Assembly (NCBI GenBank): GCA_022495995.1
Contig: JAFEMH010002081.1
Span: 186,001 to 250,000, forward strand
Direction of reading: 5' to 3'
DNA from: Adenophora triphylla var. japonica
Lineage: Eukaryota; Streptophyta; Magnoliopsida; Asterales; Campanulaceae
DNA length: 64,000 nucleotides
The notes under the pieces were generated by a model. The model ran no database searches, had not been told where the DNA came from, and worked only from the letters and a program-made list of their open reading frames with translations. Numbering within the stretch: the stretch's first letter is position 1; every line of letters begins with the position of its first letter. The translations under genes were made by a program, and so were the position numbers. Of this stretch, positions 1-10,336 are shown one piece after another.

Positions 1-159
1 TCACTCTTCCATCATCCAAATGCGTATTATTATTCTTAGAACCAACACATAGAACCAACACACACACAACTGATACTAAGACAACCATATATTCTAGTTT
101 GTCAGTGCTTTCTTCACCTGGTCGATTCCTTGGTAAAAGAAACAACACTCTTATGCTAA

Positions 160-417
160 GCCGAAATTAAAGGAGTTTGAAGCGGCTAGACTCTATGTTC
201 TCCTTAACTGTGATGAGGTTGAAGATTATTTGAAGTAAGTCCTTATTTTTTAGTACGTAATTTCAATCCTAATAAAATTTCTTTCAATTATACAATTGAT
301 TTTTAATAACCATATAACAAAAAATGCAGAATGTTTGAAGAACAGGCTAGTGATTTGGGGCCATATTTGATTTCGATTAGGACAGACAAAGAGTTTCCCG
401 AATGGTTTAACAAATAC
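160..417 (+). pseudogene. CACTA (En/Spm) TNP2 transposase, internal exons, part 1
   Basis: TNP2-type transposases catalyse excision and insertion of CACTA DNA transposons. Two exon pieces are readable: 160-234, ending in a GTAAGT donor, and 330-417, starting after a TGCAG acceptor and ending at a GTAAAA donor. The splice phase is kept (the residues around the first junction read DYLKMFEEQ). The motifs EFPEWFNKYV and a preceding LLNCDEVEDYL segment match the conserved stretch that precedes the DUF4216 domain in TNP2-like proteins. The next exon lies 13.5 kb away at 13968 because element C1 sits in the intron. No CACTA terminal inverted repeats are visible in the window, and the 5' part of the gene lies upstream of base 1. 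Family assignment is by recalled motif similarity, not by a search. Confidence 0.72.
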
Positions 418-476
418 GTAAAAGTCTATTCATTTGCTCATTTTTTTTAGTATATTCAATATTAGTTATTTATTTG

Positions 477-1701
477 TGAAAGGCCCTTTGTTGATATGTA
501 GATGATCAGACAGCTATGGTTTGACTTAGCTGTCAGATGATTGTTGAATTGTGCAGCGGAATAAGAGAAGCTTGAAATAATGATAGGACAAAGAACACAA
601 AGAAATAATGCAAGTGTGTGAATGTGATTGCGTAAATGTAATAACACGTAGAATTTAAAGTGGTTCGTAGTTCACTCCTCCTACATCCACCCCCACTGTC
701 AATCTTGACAAGTGAGATCAATTTTATTATAATCTTTAATCAACAAAAATTACAAATGATTGATTTAGGCAAGTTCCTTGAACTTCCTCTTCCTAATTAG
801 TACAAATCAACTAGGGATACACTTAAAGTACGCCTCAAGTGTTTTTACAACTTGAAGTACAGCCTCAAGATTTTACAAAACAACTAATACACTCAAAGTA
901 CGTCTTGAGTGTTTACAAACTAATTCTACACCTAAAGTACAGCCTTAGGATTTTGGAATTTGTGAATTAACACACTAGGGTTGTTTGTTGTTGAAGCAGA
1001 GGTTTTGGGGTGAGGGTTTTGGTTTGGAACAGGGTTTAAAGGGTAGGGATTGATGCGTGTGTGTGTGGATTACAGGAGGTGTGTGTGGGTGTAAGGGAAA
1101 GGTTTTGGACCGTGAAAAAGAGTATTTTTCAAGAGTAGTTTATGTAGAGGATGAACTCCTCTATTTATACCCTTCAATGTAGCCGTTGGAATATGACTGG
1201 CAGCCTACATTAATGAGCCTTGACTGGTCTTTGCCCCACTTGTCCACTTGCAGTATTCATGAGCCGGCTTGAGCCGCGGCTTGAGCCGAGAGCTTCTAAG
1301 GTCTTCATGGTCTTCATTGGTCTTCAATGGTGAACTTGACAAATGAAGACCGGTTCCACTTTGGTTGAGATTGTGGTAGCAGATTGAGACAAAGTGATGG
1401 CTATCAGAGGAATGAAGTCATAGCCGCGATCATACTAAGGCTTAGCTATCGTAGATGTTCTCTAATAAGGACTGAGATGCACTTGATGATCTTGATAGTT
1501 AAGATAGGGAATATGATTCATGTTATTGATTGAATGTAACCAATGTATAAGATAGAATCATAACTGTCATACTCATAGCTGTCAGATAAACTGAAAGATG
1601 AATATAACAGATTTCCTCTTTTGATATAAACCCTGTTCTATATATATATTACTTTATCAAAACCAACTAACTAAGACATTGATCAAAGTTAGGTCCTAAC
1701 A
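477..1701 (-). repeat. C1 3' LTR (left copy)
   Basis: Starts tgaaaggccc and ends cctaaca. On the minus strand a TATA box (gtataaatag) lies at 1161-1170, about 530 bp into the LTR. The sequence is collinear with 12704-13942, but the differences cluster at CAG/CTG triplets of the right copy, for example gcag to gtag and acagag to acgtag. Two copies of AGCTGTCA occur, at 528-535 and 1577-1584. Confidence 0.93.
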
Positions 1702-1716
1702 ATTTCCCCCTCTTTG
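1702..1716 (-). other. C1 polypurine tract
   Basis: On the minus strand the bases just before the 3' LTR read AAGAGGGGGAAAT, a purine run that would prime plus-strand DNA synthesis. Position and composition fit the family rule. Confidence 0.85.
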
Positions 1717-2070
1717 GTAAAGGAAGATCTATTTAGAACAAGTCTTTACAGTTAATGATAAGAGAAATACTAATGAAAGAAATAATTCAGGGATTCATAT
1801 CATGCACAAGTAATCAGAATGAGTTTGAAATACTTGGATTTGATCTCAAAATGAGAGAAGATCACAAATTACAGCCATTCAAACACAAAACCAAACAAAA
1901 GATTGTTTCAACCACAAAAAATGTCAACAAAGTACAATTCAGTCATCAGCAAGTTGATCATAAAATTCTTCTCTTTCTTGTCTTACTGAAAGGAGCTCAT
2001 TTCTTTCTTCCTCCAGTTCTCTTCTCATTTCAGGTTCAACTCCTCTGTAATAGAACTCATTGTTCCATTC
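1717..2070 (-). other. C1 3' untranslated stretch
   Basis: About 350 bp between the last sense ORF and the polypurine tract. AT-rich; no motif or domain recognised. Confidence 0.5.
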
Positions 2071-3555
2071 CTAAGTCATCCTCTCATCATACTTGAAGAA
2101 CTTATCTTCCTTTGCTTTCAGTTGTGCTCTTGTGAGAAGCATCTGATCATTTCTTATTCTCATTGTACCCCACAGATGCTTCTTCTTGTTCCTTGCTTTC
2201 TTGCTTATCTTGGGCACAAGGGATGGATCTGGTTGAGGAACAAGAGACATATGAACTGGGGCTTGAGGAATAGGGGACATTTGAAAGGATTGTTGAGGAG
2301 GGTTGGGAATGGTAGAAGATGGAATGATAATGGGAGAGACTTGATGTGGGCTTGAAAGATCAACATCATCATCATCATCATCACTGTCAGAGTCTGATGA
2401 AAGATCAATAACATTATGAGCCCTGCGTTGGCTGACAGCAATGGATGCTCTGAACTCTTTGATCTCAGGAATAGAGATCAGTTTCATGAAATGAGAGTTT
2501 TCATTGGGAGAGATGAAGAGAATGGGATCAACAGAGATGAAGGGTGAGAGATAGGGCTCAATGCCTGGATTAAGGGTTGGGGGAAAGATATTGACAATTT
2601 TGCTTATCAAAAGCATAAGGGCACACTTCTGTTCAAACAGAGAGAGAAAGAATGATTTGGCAAGTTCAATGCACAAGGTGAAAACTAAACCTTTTGGCAT
2701 GAAGAGACAAGAATTGAGTGATGGAGAGAGAAGTTGGCTAAAGAGAATTTCCCAATCAATGAGTGTATTGGGAGTGATGAATTTTGGGAATGAAGGGATT
2801 TGGTGAACAAAATGGGATGTTGATGAAGTCCTTGACACTTTCCATTCTTTATAGGCAAAGAATACTAATCCTGCAAGATTTCTAGCCTCCCTAATCAAAC
2901 CATTTCTTGACAGTTCCCAGGATTTTCGATAGGTAAAGGGGTTTGCAATTTCTGGAAAATGGGTCACATTGGCTAACCTTGTCCTTGCTGCTTTGATGGA
3001 AGAAATTGAAAAGTCAATCCCATAGCTAAGCATCCAAGGTTCCTTTTTGGGAAGGTAGGCTTGATTGGGAGTTGGAGGAATGGAATGGCTTGGAGTACTG
3101 TCAGGACTGTTAGGGATGGGATCACTGTCAGATATCTCTTGACCTTGTCCAGCTAGAATTGGACTTTGAGGGGAGGCTTCAGTAGATTCATTCTCAGGAA
3201 TTGGAGAAATTGGCTTGGTAGGAGCAGAGGCATGGGTTGAAAAAGATGGGATTGAGACAGATGAATGATCAAGACTTTGGTTGAGGAGATCAGAACAAAA
3301 TTGGGATTTTAGAAGGTTCAAAGCTGCCCTGACTTCTCCCTTGGTCAACTTTTGCTCAAGAATGGATACAAGGACTGCCTCATTTTCAGGGGTTCCATCA
3401 AACACAAGTACCTTGCAAGCATTTAGGATTGTTTCTCCCTTTGAGACAAGATTGGGATCAATATCAACACCAACCTTCTTAAGACTTTGAATGACCTCAG
3501 ATGTTTTATCAGGATTCCCCCTATCAATTTCAACAGTTGGGGTAGGTTCATTCAC
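2071..3555 (-). CDS. C1 3'-terminal ORF, unknown protein (494 aa)
   Basis: An open frame of 494 aa, the last coding unit before the 3' LTR. It has a Pro/Ser/Thr-rich first third. A central folded-looking region includes a hydrophobic run (FTLCIELAKSFFLSLF, LMLLISKIVNIF) that could be buried helices or membrane-associated. Next is an acidic repeat (SDSDSDDDDDDVD, about 2353-2400), then a Pro-rich segment and a basic C-terminus (KISKKARNKKK). It overlaps the preceding frame at 3548-3555. The position matches the env-like ORF of Sireviruses. I do not recognise the family, and an envelope function is not supported by any signal peptide. Confidence 0.55.
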   Translation of the reverse strand: MNEPTPTVEIDRGNPDKTSEVIQSLKKVGVDIDPNLVSKGETILNACKVLVFDGTPENEAVLVSILEQKLTKGEVRAALNLLKSQFCSDLLNQSLDHSSVSIPSFSTHASAPTKPISPIPENESTEASPQSPILAGQGQEISDSDPIPNSPDSTPSHSIPPTPNQAYLPKKEPWMLSYGIDFSISSIKAARTRLANVTHFPEIANPFTYRKSWELSRNGLIREARNLAGLVFFAYKEWKVSRTSSTSHFVHQIPSFPKFITPNTLIDWEILFSQLLSPSLNSCLFMPKGLVFTLCIELAKSFFLSLFEQKCALMLLISKIVNIFPPTLNPGIEPYLSPFISVDPILFISPNENSHFMKLISIPEIKEFRASIAVSQRRAHNVIDLSSDSDSDDDDDDVDLSSPHQVSPIIIPSSTIPNPPQQSFQMSPIPQAPVHMSLVPQPDPSLVPKISKKARNKKKHLWGTMRIRNDQMLLTRAQLKAKEDKFFKYDERMT

Positions 3556-4271
3556 AAGCTCGCCCTCTTATAGAGGGGATGGTTTGGATATCTTCATCTA
3601 TAGCTGTCACCTTTGGGTTACTGGATGACTCTCCTGGTCCACTTCTTTTCTTGATAAGCCTAGACCTGAGTTCATCAATGGCTATCACAGTCTCCTCTTT
3701 ACTAAGAACCTCATCAAGATAAATGAGAGCAAACCTTTTCAAGATCGTGTTCCCATCCAACTCAATAGCATCAATGGCTCTTAAGAATTTGGCTAACCGT
3801 TGAGGTTGGGTGGAGGGGATGTTTTCATCGCTGTTCCCCCTTAAAGGTTGCTTCTCTCGATTGTTCTTTGAGGTTAAGGATGGCTTCAATGGCCGATCGG
3901 TGACCCGAGCTAGGTGTTGATGACTTGTCCATTCTTGACCTGACAAGAGTGGATTTTGGAGAAAGGGAAGGGGTATTTATTTTGGTTTTCTTGGCCTTAG
4001 GAGCTTTCTTTTCAGGTTTTCTTTTCTTTGGCAAGGATTTAGAAGGAATGGATAAAGAGGATTGTACCTTGGATCCGGTAGATGTCGCCCGGTAGAGATA
4101 GCCGTCAGCAGGTTGCTTGCCTTTGTGCACGCTTTTGGATAAGTTAATGGCTGCCCGAAGCTCTTGAGGGTCTATGGTATCATCACCAACATTAGCTTGA
4201 CCCATTGTGTCAACCTCATGACCGTCAATGGCATCCCTTGCTTCATTATCCTTATCATGGCCGTCGGACAA
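3548..4271 (-). pseudogene. C1 extra ORF, middle part (frameshifted)
   Basis: Two overlapping minus-strand frames (4271-3825, then 3946-3548). The first is rich in Lys, Ser and Pro (KSLPKKRKPEKKAPKAKK, a likely nuclear-localisation-type basic run). The second contains a helical segment (ERFALIYLDEVL-like, then IAIDELRSRLIKKR). The pieces look like one protein split by a frameshift around 3830-3940. This stretch is unusually rich in CG dinucleotides compared with the rest of C1, as is the damaged left LTR, so the breaks may be sequence errors at CAG/CTG sites rather than real mutations. Confidence 0.5.
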
Positions 4272-4571
4272 GGTAGTTTCACCGCGCCTACCTGCTCATC
4301 CTTGCCTTTGCCCTTATTGCCATGAGATACCACAGTTTTTCAACAATCCAATCTTCTTCACATTGGATTGTACACCCTCTTTATTCTTCTACTTGTAGCC
4401 AATGCTATCAAGTCCTTCCAAAGTGTTCAATTTTCTTTCTTGTTTTTGCTTGCGCTTCTCTTGTGTTTCAATAAAACTACCGATACTTACATCATCTCCA
4501 GCTCTCATCATAGCTCCTTCTTTTGTTTCAATGCAAAAGTTCTCATTGAAACACTTGGTCTCCGACAGCCT

Positions 4572-5276
4572 TCACGCCTTCAACCATTTCTTGTGTAGAG
4601 GAGGATTGAGCTTAGGAATTAGAACATCAAGAATTCCACTCATGAATCTGAAGTTGTTCATCTTTCCACCTTGCTTCTTGAATTTTAGAGTGGAGGTTGA
4701 GACTGCAAGCTGGAAGTTGTGAAGAAGAACAATGCACCAGTTTGTGTCTTTGGTCAATAAGCTCAGCATTTGCTTCCATTCATTTGATCCCATTTGATCA
4801 AATGAAGATTGTTTGCCATCAATGGCTTTATTCACCACATCCATAAGAGTTGATTTGAAAATGTCAGCTTTGTCCTTCACCATGGCCTTGTCCTGCACAC
4901 TCTTGAAGTCATGAACTTTTACCCCAAAGAATTTCTCATACACTGTCTTCAATCTATCTGACCCTCTATCCCATATGTTTTTCACAACATCTTCTTTGTT
5001 TGGGATCCCATAGACTTCACTTACCATTTCTTGAGTAATGGTTATCTCCACATTGTCTATGGTGGCAGTTATTGAATTGTTATCTTTGTTCCTCTTTCCT
5101 ACCAGGTAAATTTCTCTGCACAGTTCTTCATAAATTGGAGGTCTTGCTCCCATGAATTTAACCAATTCATTGACCTCAAGAAGTTCTTGGATGAGTATCC
5201 CAACTTCAGACTCATAGAAGCTAGGTTTTATGAAGTAACTGTGAGCATCTGGGTAACTTGCTTTTGATGCTGCCAT
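4572..5276 (-). CDS. C1 extra sense ORF, putative plant transposon protein-like (234 aa)
   Basis: This starts at a genuine ATG (MAASKASYPDAH) in the env-like position downstream of pol. The segment MGARPPIYEELCREIYL followed by ITITQEMVSEVYGIP recalls the 'putative plant transposon protein' domain: a P/VY.EL.REFY motif, then a short beta region and a helix ending in GIP. This is found in many retrotransposon-borne ORFs. The frame stops at 4572, and sense-strand coding continues after about 300 bp in the same frame (4271-3825), then in shifted frames (3946-3548, 3555-2071). The original protein was therefore probably much longer. The assignment is from motif recall only. Confidence 0.55.
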   Translation of the reverse strand: MAASKASYPDAHSYFIKPSFYESEVGILIQELLEVNELVKFMGARPPIYEELCREIYLVGKRNKDNNSITATIDNVEITITQEMVSEVYGIPNKEDVVKNIWDRGSDRLKTVYEKFFGVKVHDFKSVQDKAMVKDKADIFKSTLMDVVNKAIDGKQSSFDQMGSNEWKQMLSLLTKDTNWCIVLLHNFQLAVSTSTLKFKKQGGKMNNFRFMSGILDVLIPKLNPPLHKKWLKA

Positions 5277-5759
5277 TGATGGTTAAGGAATTAGGGTTGA
5301 AGGAATACGATGAAGGATTAGTGAGGAAAAGAGATGAATTTTAAACAGAGGGTTAATGAAACAGGGGTTTTTGGTGATTACGAAAGGAGAGAGAGACAAA
5401 TAATGAGTGGAGAGTGGGTTTTAATGGGCATTGGGGGTTTCAAAGTTTAGTAACAGTTCATGTGAACAGTGATTTTTGCCCTTCCCCACGTTGAGGCATT
5501 AACTTCCACAGAGCACAAGAAGAACATTCTCTTTTTCAAGAATTTTGCAGGTAAAGAGATGGCTAAGGAAGTGACAATTGCGTGCAATTAACACGATCAA
5601 ATCACATAAAAGTTGCTTTAACCTAGCTGTTGAAAAAAAAACTTTGACAGTTAAGTCTAGTTTGAATGATGATGGCTGTCTGAGATAGCTAGGGGAAACT
5701 TGCCTATAAAACAATGACAATTTCAGAGGAAATTTATTCAGATTGTTTTATAAACACAA
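5277..5759. promoter_or_regulatory. C1 internal divergent promoter region
   Basis: A 483 bp gap between the minus-strand ORF (ATG at 5276) and the plus-strand ORF (ATG at 5760). The plus side has a tataaaa about 50 bp upstream of the ATG. The minus side has only an AT-rich tttaaaat near 5340. TGACAG/CTGTC cores occur at about 5644-5650 and 5672-5678. The arrangement suggests a shared bidirectional promoter; this is inference. Confidence 0.4.
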
Positions 5760-6578
5760 ATGGGTAGATTTTCCTCAAAGTTTAATCCCAAAAATATGGC
5801 TCAAACAGCAAAACAGTTGGTTTTTGGGAAAAATTGTGAGGATGATTTGAGGGGGGATGAAATGGAGATAGAGAGAGAGTCCTTCAATGTAGTTGAAAGT
5901 TCTGAGGGAGTGAGTGACAAAGGTAAGAACAAGAGAGTGAGAGTAGATCAGGACTATGGTGTCAAGGAGGTAGCTGTCAGAGAGAAAATTGACAGTAGAG
6001 AGGGAGAGGGAATAAGGCTTTTTGGAAAGACTATCAAGGTTGATCAGGGTGAGTCCAGTAAGGGAAAAAGTAAGGTAGAGAGGGTTTATACATTGGGGGA
6101 ATTGGTCAATCAAGATAGGGCTCAGACAGCTATAGAAAGGAGCTTAGCTGTCAAGAAGAAGGTTAAGCCTGAGAAGCTGTATACTCCTGTGAGTAGGGAT
6201 TCACTCTCTCCAGGGGTTGGATTGTTGGAGGGGAGAGGAGATAACTTTGCTGGAGTGCATGTCTCTCCTTCTTCAACAATATCATACCTATTCAACCAGG
6301 TTATTGGTTGTTTTAGCCCTGCCAGAGTTCCTGCAGTAGAGAGAGAAGAGTCAAGAGCTAGACAACCACTTGTAGTTGCTGGGAATGGGTCTTATTCTGG
6401 AGAATTTAGCTTTGTGACACCAATGGAGGGATTGCTTCAACCATATGATGCAGTTGAAGAATGGTGGCCAAGGAGAGCAAGTCCTTCACTTCAATATTCT
6501 GTCACTTCAATTGATCCCTTCCTGGAGAGGCACCCAATATGGTTGCAGAGGTATCACCAGACCTTGCAATCTACATAG
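5760..6578 (+). CDS. C1 antisense ORF, unknown protein (272 aa)
   Basis: An open 272 aa frame running against the retrotransposon's own transcription, between pol and the 3' ORF cluster. A TATA-like tataaaa (about 5705-5711) lies some 50 bp before the ATG. The protein is basic and hydrophilic in its first half (Lys/Glu/Arg-rich, nuclear-like). It ends with an aromatic segment (EEWWPRRASPSLQYSV, then HPIWLQRYHQ). I do not recognise a domain. It diverges from the minus-strand ORF starting at 5276, with 483 bp between them. Because the frame is fully open in an element where other ORFs are broken, it may be under selection, or the element may simply be young. Function unknown. Confidence 0.6.
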   Translation: MGRFSSKFNPKNMAQTAKQLVFGKNCEDDLRGDEMEIERESFNVVESSEGVSDKGKNKRVRVDQDYGVKEVAVREKIDSREGEGIRLFGKTIKVDQGESSKGKSKVERVYTLGELVNQDRAQTAIERSLAVKKKVKPEKLYTPVSRDSLSPGVGLLEGRGDNFAGVHVSPSSTISYLFNQVIGCFSPARVPAVEREESRARQPLVVAGNGSYSGEFSFVTPMEGLLQPYDAVEEWWPRRASPSLQYSVTSIDPFLERHPIWLQRYHQTLQST

Positions 6579-6922
6579 GAGGCAAGGTGTGAAGGAATGA
6601 GTGCTGGAGGAGGATCTGGAGAAACAGTGACATTCCCCAAGAATGTCTGACAGCTAAGGTGAAGATTTGAAGAGGAGAGCTGGATCTGGAGATTGTTTGG
6701 CTTTAAGGAAGTTTTTGGTGAGAGAAGGGAGATGAAAGAGAGAGGGATTTCATGGTTTGTTTTATGTTTTTGTTTATGTTTTTGTTTTTCATGACTTTTG
6801 TAAGGATAGCTATCAGTGGATAGCTATCAGAGATGTTTTTGAGGGAATAGCTGTCTGGCTCCATTGTGACAGCATTGCCCTGAATTATGTAAGCCTCCTT
6901 TTTATTTATGAAAATCAACTCT

Positions 6923-9900
6923 TTATTTTGGCATATTTATCATTCCAAGCATGGCTCTTAACATCTCAAATCTCTTTTCATCCATTGCCTTAGTAAGAAT
7001 ATCAGAGACATTATCCTCAGTACAAACTTTTGCAAGGTTGATATTCCCTTTTTCAACATGGTCTCTGATGAAGTGATGTCTTACCTCAATATGCTTTGTT
7101 TTTGAGTGTTGGACAGGGTTTTCTGTCATGGCAATAGTGCTTGAGTTGTCACAGAAGATGGGAATGTTGGATAATTCAATTCCAAAGTCTTGAAGTTGAC
7201 TTTTAAGATAGAGAATTTGAGAACAACACAAGCTGCGGCAATATACTCAGCCTCAGCTGTTGAGGTGGCTACTGAGGTTTGCTTTATGCTTGACCATGAA
7301 ATGATTCTTGAGCCAATAAACTGGCATCCACCACTTGTGGATTTTCTATCTAGATTGCATCTAGCATAGTAAGAGTCAGTGAATCCAATTAGAGAGAATG
7401 GGGATTCAGTGGGATACCACAAGCCAAAATCAGGGGTTCCTTTGAGATATCTTAGAATTCTCTTGACAGCAGAGAGATGAGATTCCTTGGGATTTGCTTG
7501 AAATCTAGCACAGAGATAGACACTAAACATAATGTCAGGTCTTGAAGCTGTTACATAAAGGAGAGATCCAATGTAACTTCTGTAAAGTGTTGGATTTACA
7601 CTTTGACCATCTGGATCAGCATGGAGTTTGGTTGTGGTTGACAAGGGGGTTTTGGCAGGGGAAGCAGTTTGCATGTCAAACTTCTTGATCATATCCCTTG
7701 TGTATTTAGCTTGGTTAATGAAGATTCCTTCCTTCATTTGCTTGACTTGAAGACCCAAGAAGAAAGTAAGCTCACCAATCATACTCATTTCAAACTGGTC
7801 TTTCATAATATCTCCAAATTCAGTGCACAAGTCCTCATTTGATGAACCAAAAATGATGTCATCAACATAGACTTGGATTAGCAACTGATCATCTCCATAT
7901 TTCTTGATAAACAAAGTGTTATCAATATGGCCCTTGGTAAATCCTTTGCCAAGGAGATATCTAGATAGAGTATCATACCAAGCTCTTGGTGCTTGTTTAA
8001 GCCCATACAATGCTTTGTCCAATTTGTACACATGATCAGGGAACTTTGGGTGCTCAAAACCAGGGGGTTGAGATACAAAAACCTTTTCATTTAAGACTCC
8101 ATTCAGAAAGGCACTCTTGACATCCATTTGGAATACTTTCATCTTCTTGAATGAAGCATAGGCAAGGAATAGCCTAATAGCTTCAAGTCTTGCAACAGGT
8201 GTAAAAGTCTCATCATAGTCAATACCTTCTTCTTGTCTGTATCCTTGAGCAACCAGTCTAGCTTTGTTTCTTACAACAACACCTTCTTCATTCATCTTAT
8301 TTCTAAAAACCCATCTTGTTCCAATGACAGTTTGGTTTCTTGGTTTAGGAACAAGTTGCCACACTTTGTTCCTTTCAAACTGCTCTAATTCTTCTTCCAT
8401 GGCTTCTATCCAGTCAGCATCTTGGAGTGCTTCATTTATTTTCTTTGGTTCCACTTGGGATATGAATGCACTCATGAGAAAAGGGATGTTGTCTGGAACT
8501 GGGGTTTTATCAATTTGAAGGCTGATGTAAAGGTCTTTATTGGGTGGAATGATGTGAGTAATGGTGGATTCATCATTGGTTTTGGGAGGAGAAAGAGGAT
8601 TATTGGATGGAGATGGAAGATGGCTAGTGGATGGATTACATGATGAATTTGGATGGCTGTCAGCTAAGGGTTGGCTGTCAGCTAAGGAAGAAGTTTGGGA
8701 GATGTCAGTCAAGGGATGACTATTCTTTTGAGTATTCTCTTCCTCATCATTTGGATTGGTAGTGGGAGTGATTGCTGTTGACTTGGTTGGCTGGATTGGT
8801 TGATGATGGGAGTGGGATTGGTCATGGCTGTCTGGCACAGGATGGCTGTCAGATGAATTTCTTGGAACCATGTATGGAAGATTTGATGAATCTTGTTCAT
8901 GATGGAGAACAGTTGAATCAAGAATGGGAGATGATTCAGGGAGATTATCTAGGTTTCCCAAACCTTCATCAAAATCACACAATTCAGTTACACTTTGATC
9001 ATTGTTTTCATCAAAGTCAACATGAATTGATTCTTCCACAACAAGTCTTCTTTTGTTGTAAACTCTATAAGCTTTGCTTGTGTTAGAGTATCCAAGAAAG
9101 ATTCCTTCATCACATTTGGAGTCAAATTTGTCCAAATTGTTTTTGCCATTGTTGTGAATGAAGCATCTACTTCCAAAACTGTGAAAGTAGGAAATGGTAG
9201 GAACTTTGTCATTCCATAGTTCATATGGAGTCTTCTTATGGAATTTGTTGATTAGTGTTTTATTTTGAACATACACAGCAGTAGTGACAGCTTCACCCCA
9301 AAAATACTTTGGGAGATTGTGTTCTGACAGCATTGTTCTTGCTGCCTCACAGATTGTTCTGTTCTTCCTTTCAGCAACACCATTTTGTTGGGGTGTTCTT
9401 GGGGCTGAAAAATTGTGATCAATTCCTTTTGAATCACAATACTCTTCTACTCCTGTGTTCTCAAATTCTTTTCCATGATCAGATCTGATCTTGACAATGG
9501 ATGTCCCTTTTTGATTTTGAATTTTATTGAACAACTTTGTCAGACAGCTAAGGGTGTCACTTTTGGATTCAAGAAGAATGATCCAAGTGAATCTGGTGTA
9601 GTCATCAACCACAACAAGGGAGTATCTCTTTCCTCCTAAAGATCTAGTCCTTATGGGTCCAAAGAGATCCATATGAAGTAGTTCAATAGGTCTTGATGTG
9701 TCCAATCTGGTCTTGGGCTTGAATGAAGATCTCTTTTGCTTCCCACATTGACATGCTTTGCAAAGTTTGTCCTTCTTGAATGGGATCCTTGGAAGACCTC
9801 TAACTAGATTTGAATTTGCAAGCTTGGAGATGGTTTTATGGTTAAGGTGAGCCAATCTTTTGTGCCAAAGCCATGACATGTCAGATTGACTAAATGACAG

Positions 9901-10284
9901 AAGGCAGTGAGCATTTGAGGATTCCACTATCTCTAAGTTTAAGCAATAGAGATTTCCTTTTCTTGAACCAGTCAGAATGACTTTATTGCTTTTATCTTTA
10001 ACAGTGCATTTATCCTTAGTGCAGACAACATGATATCCCTTATCACAGATTTGACTAATGCTAATCAAATTGTGTTTGAGACCCTCTACATAAGACACAT
10101 TTGTAAAAATGATATCTTTTGTAATAAGATTTCCTGATCCTTTGACCTTAGCTTGGGAATTGTCACCAAAGGTTACATTTGGACCATTTTTAGGGGAATA
10201 TTGTTGCAACCAGTCTTTATTGAAGGTCATATGTCTACTACAACCACTATCTAAATACCAAAGTCCTTTCCTAGGTACCTGCAA
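6923..10284 (-). pseudogene. pol: C1 pol (PR-IN-RT-RNase H), one frameshift
   Basis: Copia-order polyprotein. The aspartic protease motif is LDSGCSRHM near the start. Next is a zinc-binding integrase N-terminus ([17 protein letters not shown]) with an integrase core ([25 protein letters not shown]: the D, D and E positions). Reverse transcriptase follows with [12 protein letters not shown] and [11 protein letters not shown], then RNase H ending [12 protein letters not shown]. At about 7205-7230 the frame shifts by one base and the rest ([12 protein letters not shown] to the end of RNase H) continues at 6923-7231. Adding one C there would create a CTG, in line with the CAG/CTG damage noted elsewhere. 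In RNase H the usual SDYAG context reads SYYAR. The apparent first codon is TTG, so this is not an independent start; pol must be reached from gag by frameshift or splicing. Confidence 0.9.
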
Positions 10285-10336
10285 AACAGAAAGTAAATTT
10301 TATGGTACCCCTTTTTATTCTTTTGGGTCCAAAGGA

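Noticed and set aside
2071..5276. Envelope gene making C1 an endogenous retrovirus
   Set aside because: Only the position is env-like. I see no signal peptide, fusion peptide or clear transmembrane anchor, so I keep it as unknown extra ORFs.
7126..10284. Pol of C1 starting at its own codon at 10284
   Set aside because: That codon is TTG; plant element pol is expressed from gag, so no separate start is claimed. The same holds for apparent non-ATG starts at 25171, 43740 and 50751.
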